Under the pieces are notes generated by a model. That model worked only from the letters and a program-made list of their open reading frames with translations, was not told the DNA's origin and made no database searches. The position numbers and the translations under genes were made by a program. A DNA stretch of 10,081 bases from an uncultured Oceanospirillaceae bacterium (GTDB lineage Bacteria; Pseudomonadota; Gammaproteobacteria; Pseudomonadales; Oceanobacteraceae), in assembly GCA_937974825.1 (NCBI GenBank), contig CALJVD010000180.1, forward strand, positions 1-10,081. Reading direction: 5' to 3'. This document shows, piece after piece, positions 6,859 through 10,081 of the stretch. The first letter of the stretch is position 1. The number at the start of each line of letters is the position of its first letter.

Positions 6859-6875
6859 TTTCTCCTAAGAGGAAA
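6859..6875. repeat. Imperfect dyad over the regulator ribosome-binding site
   Basis: Arms of the form TTTC..CT and AG..GAAA are symmetric around 6867, and the AGGAG Shine-Dalgarno of the response regulator gene lies inside. It could be a weak operator or a leader hairpin that partly hides the ribosome site. Two pairs in each arm are mismatched, so this may be chance. Confidence 0.25.
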
Positions 6876-6934
6876 TAGGCTTTTAGCTTATCAGATTCTC
6901 AGTAGTTACAGCACCTGCTAATACTTTTAAGCAG

Positions 6935-6951
6935 CTTAAGGTTGGCTTCAG
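6935..6951 (+). promoter_or_regulatory. Candidate response-regulator box CTTAAG-N5-CTTCAG
   Basis: Two hexamers at 6935-6940 and 6946-6951 are in direct repeat with an 11-bp period, one helical turn, as expected for an OmpR-family dimer. The form matches the PmrA-type box (YTTAAK-N5-YTTAAK) except for one base in the second half. A further TTTAAG lies at 6926-6931. The box ends 10 bp before TACAAT, where a -35 would be, as in promoters activated by PhoB-type regulators. Confidence 0.5.
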
Positions 6952-6961
6952 GTTCATTCCA

Positions 6962-6967
6962 TACAAT
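6962..6967 (+). promoter_or_regulatory. -10 element (TACAAT) of the PepSY-DUF2271-reductase operon
   Basis: TACAAT differs from TATAAT at one position. No -35 is recognisable at 16-18 bp spacing (AGGTTG and shifted hexamers), which fits dependence on an activator bound at the repeat just upstream. The start point would be near 6974, about 30 nt ahead of the first gene. Confidence 0.45.
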
Positions 6968-6975
6968 AGCCACAT

Positions 6976-6988
6976 GCCCACAATGGGC
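6976..6988 (+). other. Short hairpin at the predicted 5' end of the PepSY mRNA
   Basis: GCCCA-CAA-TGGGC forms a perfect, GC-rich 5-bp stem with a 3-nt loop. It starts within a few bases of the predicted transcription start and ends 5 nt before the GGGAG ribosome site. It could protect the 5' end of the mRNA or affect initiation. Confidence 0.4.
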
Positions 6989-7004
6989 TTACCGGGAGAG
7001 AACC

Positions 7005-7367
7005 ATGAAAACACCACTACTAATATCAACCTTATTAACCGCAACCCTAATGGCAAACCTAAGTTACGCCGATGATGACTGTCACGACTCAATAACCGAC
7101 TGGCAACCTAAAAATGTATTACACCAGCAACTTGAAAATGAAGGATGGCAGGTACAGCGCATAAAAGTAGATGACGGCTGTTACAAAGTAAAAGGGTTAG
7201 ACCAAAACGGTAACAAGGTGAAAGCTGAATACTACCCTGCTTCACTGCGCTTGCGTGAAATAGAAATAAAGTTTGATAAAGACTCCGCTATTCCTGAATT
7301 CTTTTATAGCGGTGACAGAACAGAGACACAAAGCATGAGTAACACTCAGTCAGGAGAAAAACTATGA
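7005..7367 (+). CDS. Small secreted PepSY-domain protein
   Basis: A periplasmic protein of 120 residues with a signal peptide at 1-22 (hydrophobic LLISTLLTATLMANL, probable cut after SYA). The mature part begins DDDCHDSITDWQP and continues with LENEGWQVQRIKVDDGCYKVKGLDQNG (split here as residues 43-69), then a tyrosine-rich strand YYPASLRLREIEI. This is the compact PepSY (PepSY_2-like) pattern of one helix and a three-stranded sheet. Cys26 and Cys59 are the only cysteines and could form a disulfide. ATG 7005 is chosen over the upstream in-frame start because GGGAG at 6994-6998 sits 6 nt ahead and the signal peptide begins there. It is first in the operon and overlaps the next gene by 4 bp. 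Its function is not known; family members are thought to bind or inhibit partner proteins. Confidence 0.85.
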   Translation: MKTPLLISTLLTATLMANLSYADDDCHDSITDWQPKNVLHQQLENEGWQVQRIKVDDGCYKVKGLDQNGNKVKAEYYPASLRLREIEIKFDKDSAIPEFFYSGDRTETQSMSNTQSGEKL

Positions 7368-7834
7368 AAAAGCTCACTCTTACACTGGCGTTAGCAGCCA
7401 CTATGGCGCTGCCAGCAATCGCTCAAGCTCATGAAGTGACCTTTACCACTGTTTTGAAAAACTATAACGGTGAAGGTGCTTATGCAGCCCTTTACCTTGT
7501 GGATGCTAAAGGCGTTTATCAACGCACCTTATGGGTGGCTGGTAAAAAATCTAAGTATTACAAGCACCTCCCAGACTGGGCTCGCGGCAGCGGCTTGCGT
7601 AAAAGCGAATACGACGGTGTTACGGGTGCAAGCGTGCTAAGCCGAGGCTCTTTAGTCGTCACTGCCGAAATCGCCGATGAGTTGTTTGACGCTGGCTACG
7701 AAGTACGTATCGATACTGCCGTCGAAGACCTACGTGACAACCGCGCAGATGCCTCTATTGCTCTAACGACTAACGGTGCAGGCAAACCTGTTAATGGCCG
7801 TGGTTACGTAAAATCATTGAGCTACACGTTCTAA
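7364..7834 (+). CDS. Secreted DUF2271-family protein
   Basis: A 156-residue periplasmic protein with a clear signal peptide (MKKLTLTLALAATMALPAIA, cut after AQA at about residue 22). The mature domain has the pattern I recognise from DUF2271: an opening strand VTFTTVLKN, AALYLVDAKG at 41-50, RTLWVAGKKSKYYKHLPDW at 54-72 and DGVTGAS at 84-90, followed by beta-rich sequence. It has no cysteines, and I can name no catalytic residues. The biochemical role of the family is unknown to me. AGGAG at 7352-7356 is 7 nt ahead of its ATG, which overlaps the PepSY stop. The next gene starts 21 bp after its stop with no terminator between. Proteins of this family are, from memory, often beside PepSY-TM reductases and ApbE flavin transferases, which suggests a part in periplasmic flavin or electron transfer (inference). 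Confidence 0.82.
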   Translation: MKKLTLTLALAATMALPAIAQAHEVTFTTVLKNYNGEGAYAALYLVDAKGVYQRTLWVAGKKSKYYKHLPDWARGSGLRKSEYDGVTGASVLSRGSLVVTAEIADELFDAGYEVRIDTAVEDLRDNRADASIALTTNGAGKPVNGRGYVKSLSYTF

Positions 7835-7855
7835 CTTTGTAAAGGAGCACTTTTA

Positions 7856-10081
7856 ATGCTACGCCAACTTCATTCGCTTCCCGGTCTTATTGCCGCTCTC
7901 TTTGTTGTTCTTTTGAGTGTGACTGGTGCAATTCTTGCGCTGAATCCAGTGCTTGAGCGAGCGACAGCCACCGTTCCTGCAACAGGGCAAATAACTATTG
8001 CCCAACTGGCTGGCAAGGTGGCGCAGCATTACTCGGGTGTTGAACAAATTCAAAGAACACCGTCGGGCACTATTATTGTCTATTACAACCAAGGCGATAA
8101 CGTTGGCGTCGACACAATAGATCCGCTTACCGGTCAGGCCATTGCACCTTATGCACCTTCTAGTTTTTCTCGTTGGATAAAGAAACTGCACCGGTCACTT
8201 AATCTTGATTCGGCAGGCCGAGCAGCCGTAGGCATCAGTGCCTTGGTTTTATTTATACTGGCTATCACAGGCATCATGTTACTGTCTGTTCGCGTGGGTG
8301 GTTGGCGTAAGTTATTGAGCCCTATACGCGGCAATGTTATGCAGCACTTACACTTAGATTTGGGTCGTGTGGCTCTTGTTGGCTTACTTATTTCTTCATT
8401 AACAGGTGTTTATTTATCTGCGGTTAACTTTGAATTTGTTTCACAAGGTCAAGAAGCAGCGCCTGAATTTCCACTCACTGTCACCGAAGGGCAAGCAGCC
8501 GCAGTTGAAAATCTCGCGGCATTACAAGCCACCGACATAAACGCGTTACAGGAATTAGTGTATCCCTATCCGGATGACCCTTACGGTGTTTACTCGCTAA
8601 ATACTATTCAAGGAAGCGGTTACGTTGACCAAGTTACCGGGGAATGGCTTGGCTTTGAAACTCATGACAAAACCAACGCCTTTTATCATTTTATTTATAG
8701 CTTACATACCGGTGAAGGCCTTTGGTGGATGGCACTCATCCTTGGCTTAAGCGCCTTATTGATGCCTATTATTTCTATGACTGGGGTTGTTATTTGGTGG
8801 CAACGTCAAGGTTCAAAACCCAAGATTACTGCTAATAGCAAAGCCAGCAGCGCTGATATTATTATTTTAGTAGGCAGTGAAAGTAACAGCACTTGGGGTT
8901 TCGCTAAAACCCTACACGACAGCTTAGTAAAAGCGGGAATACGAGTACATACTACACCTATGAACCAGCTGTCTTCGAACTATCATTCAGCCAAGCAACT
9001 GTTAATTCTTACGGCTACTTACGGTGATGGTGACGCACCGGCTTCAGCCAGTCAGTTTTTGGGTAAACTCGAAAAAATTACCTTACCACCAACCCTATCC
9101 ACTGCTGTATTAGGGTTTGGCGACCGACAGTATCCGCAGTTTTGTGGTTTCGCTAAACAAGTAACAGACGCTTTATTAACTAAAGGCTTAACGCAATTAT
9201 TGCCTTTTGACACCATTGACCGACAGTCACCGCAAGAGTTTTCTCGTTGGGGTACTGCTTTAGGTAAAGCCCTTGGTATTGAACTCACCTTAGTACATTC
9301 ACCGGTTAAACCTAATACCATCAAGTTAGAACTGGCAGAGCGCGTAAATTACGGCGTAGAAGTACAAGCACCTACGGCCGTATTACGCTTTAAAGCAGCT
9401 ACTGCACATGCAGCAAACAGTAACTCCAACCTTATGCAGCGCTTTCTAAAATCGAATGGCCTGCCTAAGTTTGAAGCCGGCGACTTGGTTGGAATATTGC
9501 CACCGAACAGTACGGTCCCTCGTTTTTACTCATTGGCCTCTGCGTCAAAAGACGACATGCTTGAAATCTGCGTACGCCATCAAGATGGAGGTTTATGCTC
9601 TACTTTCCTGCATAACTTACCCATTGGCGGTACTATTGATGCCTTTATTCAGCAGAACCCTAATTTCCGTCCTGCTTCAGGAAAAGCACCGACCGTTTTG
9701 ATAGGTGCAGGCACAGGCATAGGGCCACTGGTTGGTTTTATTCGTCACAATAAAGCACACAACCCTATGCATTTGTACTGGGGTGGGCGCTGTCCGAATT
9801 CAGACTTTCTTTACGAGCCAGAGCTTAACTCTTACTTACAAGACAAGCGCTTAACTGAACTCAACGCTGTTTTCTCACACGATGAAAAACACTCTTACGT
9901 GCAAGATAAAATCAGTTTAGACGGGGAAGAATTACGCGGTTTAATAAAAAATGGTGCACAAATACTGGTTTGTGGTGGAAGAAATATGGCCAACAGCGTG
10001 GCGACTGCAATGAATGAAATTATGGCGCCATTAGGAATGGACGTAGCCACCCTTAAAGCCCAAGGGCGTTACCGTGAAGAT
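7856..10081 (+). CDS. PepSY-TM / flavodoxin / FAD-NAD(P)H reductase fusion (runs off right edge)
   Basis: An inner-membrane flavocytochrome-like reductase; 742 codons are present with no stop. Segments: helix at about 10-30, periplasmic PepSY region 40-105, helix 124-143, helix 170-190, second periplasmic region 195-275, helix 289-314, then cytoplasmic domains. Histidines near the helices (His6, His112, His164, His166, His284) are likely haem ligands. The flavodoxin domain (about 334-475) has VGSESNSTWGFAKTL, TATYGDGDAPASA and FGDRQYPQFCGF. The FAD domain has RFYSLAS at 556-562 and GGLCSTFL at 578-585. The NAD(P)H domain has GAGTGIGPLVGF at 617-628, DFLYEPEL, SYVQDK and VCGG at 706-709. It resembles CysJ but lacks most of the connecting domain. 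The window ends at GRYRED; CysJ ends RYQRDVY, so only a few residues are probably missing. AAAGGAG at 7841-7847 precedes the ATG by 8 nt. Predicted role: passing NAD(P)H electrons across the membrane. Confidence 0.92.
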   Translation, partial: MLRQLHSLPGLIAALFVVLLSVTGAILALNPVLERATATVPATGQITIAQLAGKVAQHYSGVEQIQRTPSGTIIVYYNQGDNVGVDTIDPLTGQAIAPYAPSSFSRWIKKLHRSLNLDSAGRAAVGISALVLFILAITGIMLLSVRVGGWRKLLSPIRGNVMQHLHLDLGRVALVGLLISSLTGVYLSAVNFEFVSQGQEAAPEFPLTVTEGQAAAVENLAALQATDINALQELVYPYPDDPYGVYSLNTIQGSGYVDQVTGEWLGFETHDKTNAFYHFIYSLHTGEGLWWMALILGLSALLMPIISMTGVVIWWQRQGSKPKITANSKASSADIIILVGSESNSTWGFAKTLHDSLVKAGIRVHTTPMNQLSSNYHSAKQLLILTATYGDGDAPASASQFLGKLEKITLPPTLSTAVLGFGDRQYPQFCGFAKQVTDALLTKGLTQLLPFDTIDRQSPQEFSRWGTALGKALGIELTLVHSPVKPNTIKLELAERVNYGVEVQAPTAVLRFKAATAHAANSNSNLMQRFLKSNGLPKFEAGDLVGILPPNSTVPRFYSLASASKDDMLEICVRHQDGGLCSTFLHNLPIGGTIDAFIQQNPNFRPASGKAPTVLIGAGTGIGPLVGFIRHNKAHNPMHLYWGGRCPNSDFLYEPELNSYLQDKRLTELNAVFSHDEKHSYVQDKISLDGEELRGLIKNGAQILVCGGRNMANSVATAMNEIMAPLGMDVATLKAQGRYRED

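Noticed and set aside
6942..7004. Longer N-terminus for the PepSY gene, starting at 6942
   Set aside because: That start would translate the promoter and hairpin region, has no ribosome site, and would place 21 residues ahead of a normal signal peptide.
6883..7092. Minus-strand ORF crossing the divergent promoter region
   Set aside because: It overlaps the PepSY signal-peptide codons and the promoter elements, and its sequence resembles no protein I know.
7859..8191. Minus-strand ORF of 110 codons inside the reductase gene
   Set aside because: It lies entirely opposite a well-supported coding region, has no ribosome site or recognisable protein pattern, and is a shadow.
7856..10081. Ferric siderophore reductase or sulfite reductase flavoprotein as the function
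   Set aside because: No siderophore, TonB receptor or cysI gene is in the window; the domain match shows electron transfer, not the acceptor.
1..10081. Mobile element, CRISPR array, tRNA or rRNA genes, or horizontally acquired island
   Set aside because: No transposase, integrase, regularly spaced repeats, cloverleaf or rRNA sequence was seen, and base and codon use look uniform across the window.

Overview
The window looks like a chromosomal segment of a marine-type Gammaproteobacterium. Evidence is the System I cytochrome c maturation genes (ccmA, ccmB), a SulP transporter paired with a tandem universal stress protein, Shine-Dalgarno-led genes with tight ATGA overlaps, and a moderate GC content judged by eye. 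I cannot name the genus. No mobile element, tRNA, rRNA or CRISPR array is visible, and codon use looks uniform.

Layout. Positions 1-992 (minus strand) hold ccmA and the first half of ccmB. Positions 993-1288 are a divergent control region with two DNA dyads, a candidate ccmA promoter and an extended -10 promoter reading right. Positions 1289-2167 (plus) encode a class I SAM-dependent methyltransferase with a very acidic N-terminal tail. A bidirectional terminator, with the stop codon as its loop, separates it from a convergent minus-strand pair at 2180-4527: a SulP anion transporter followed 11 bp later by a tandem-domain universal stress protein. Positions 4528-4863 are a 336-bp gap with a purine-rich tract, hairpins and a weak sulP promoter candidate.

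Positions 4864-10081 form one functional unit. On the minus strand is an OmpR-type response regulator overlapping its sensor histidine kinase by 4 bp. Divergent from it on the plus strand are three genes: a small secreted PepSY protein, a secreted DUF2271 protein (4-bp overlap), and a large inner-membrane PepSY-TM / flavodoxin / FAD-NAD(P)H reductase fusion that runs off the right edge, probably only a few codons short of its end.

Working model (inference): the two-component system switches on the divergent operon through a direct repeat, CTTAAG-N5-CTTCAG, which takes the place of a -35 element ahead of TACAAT. The reductase would take hydride from NAD(P)H, pass electrons through FAD and FMN to membrane haem, and deliver them to a periplasmic acceptor, with the two small secreted proteins as partners. 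The family composition is familiar, but the substrate, the signal and the role of the DUF2271 protein are not known to me. This module is the most interesting part of the window.
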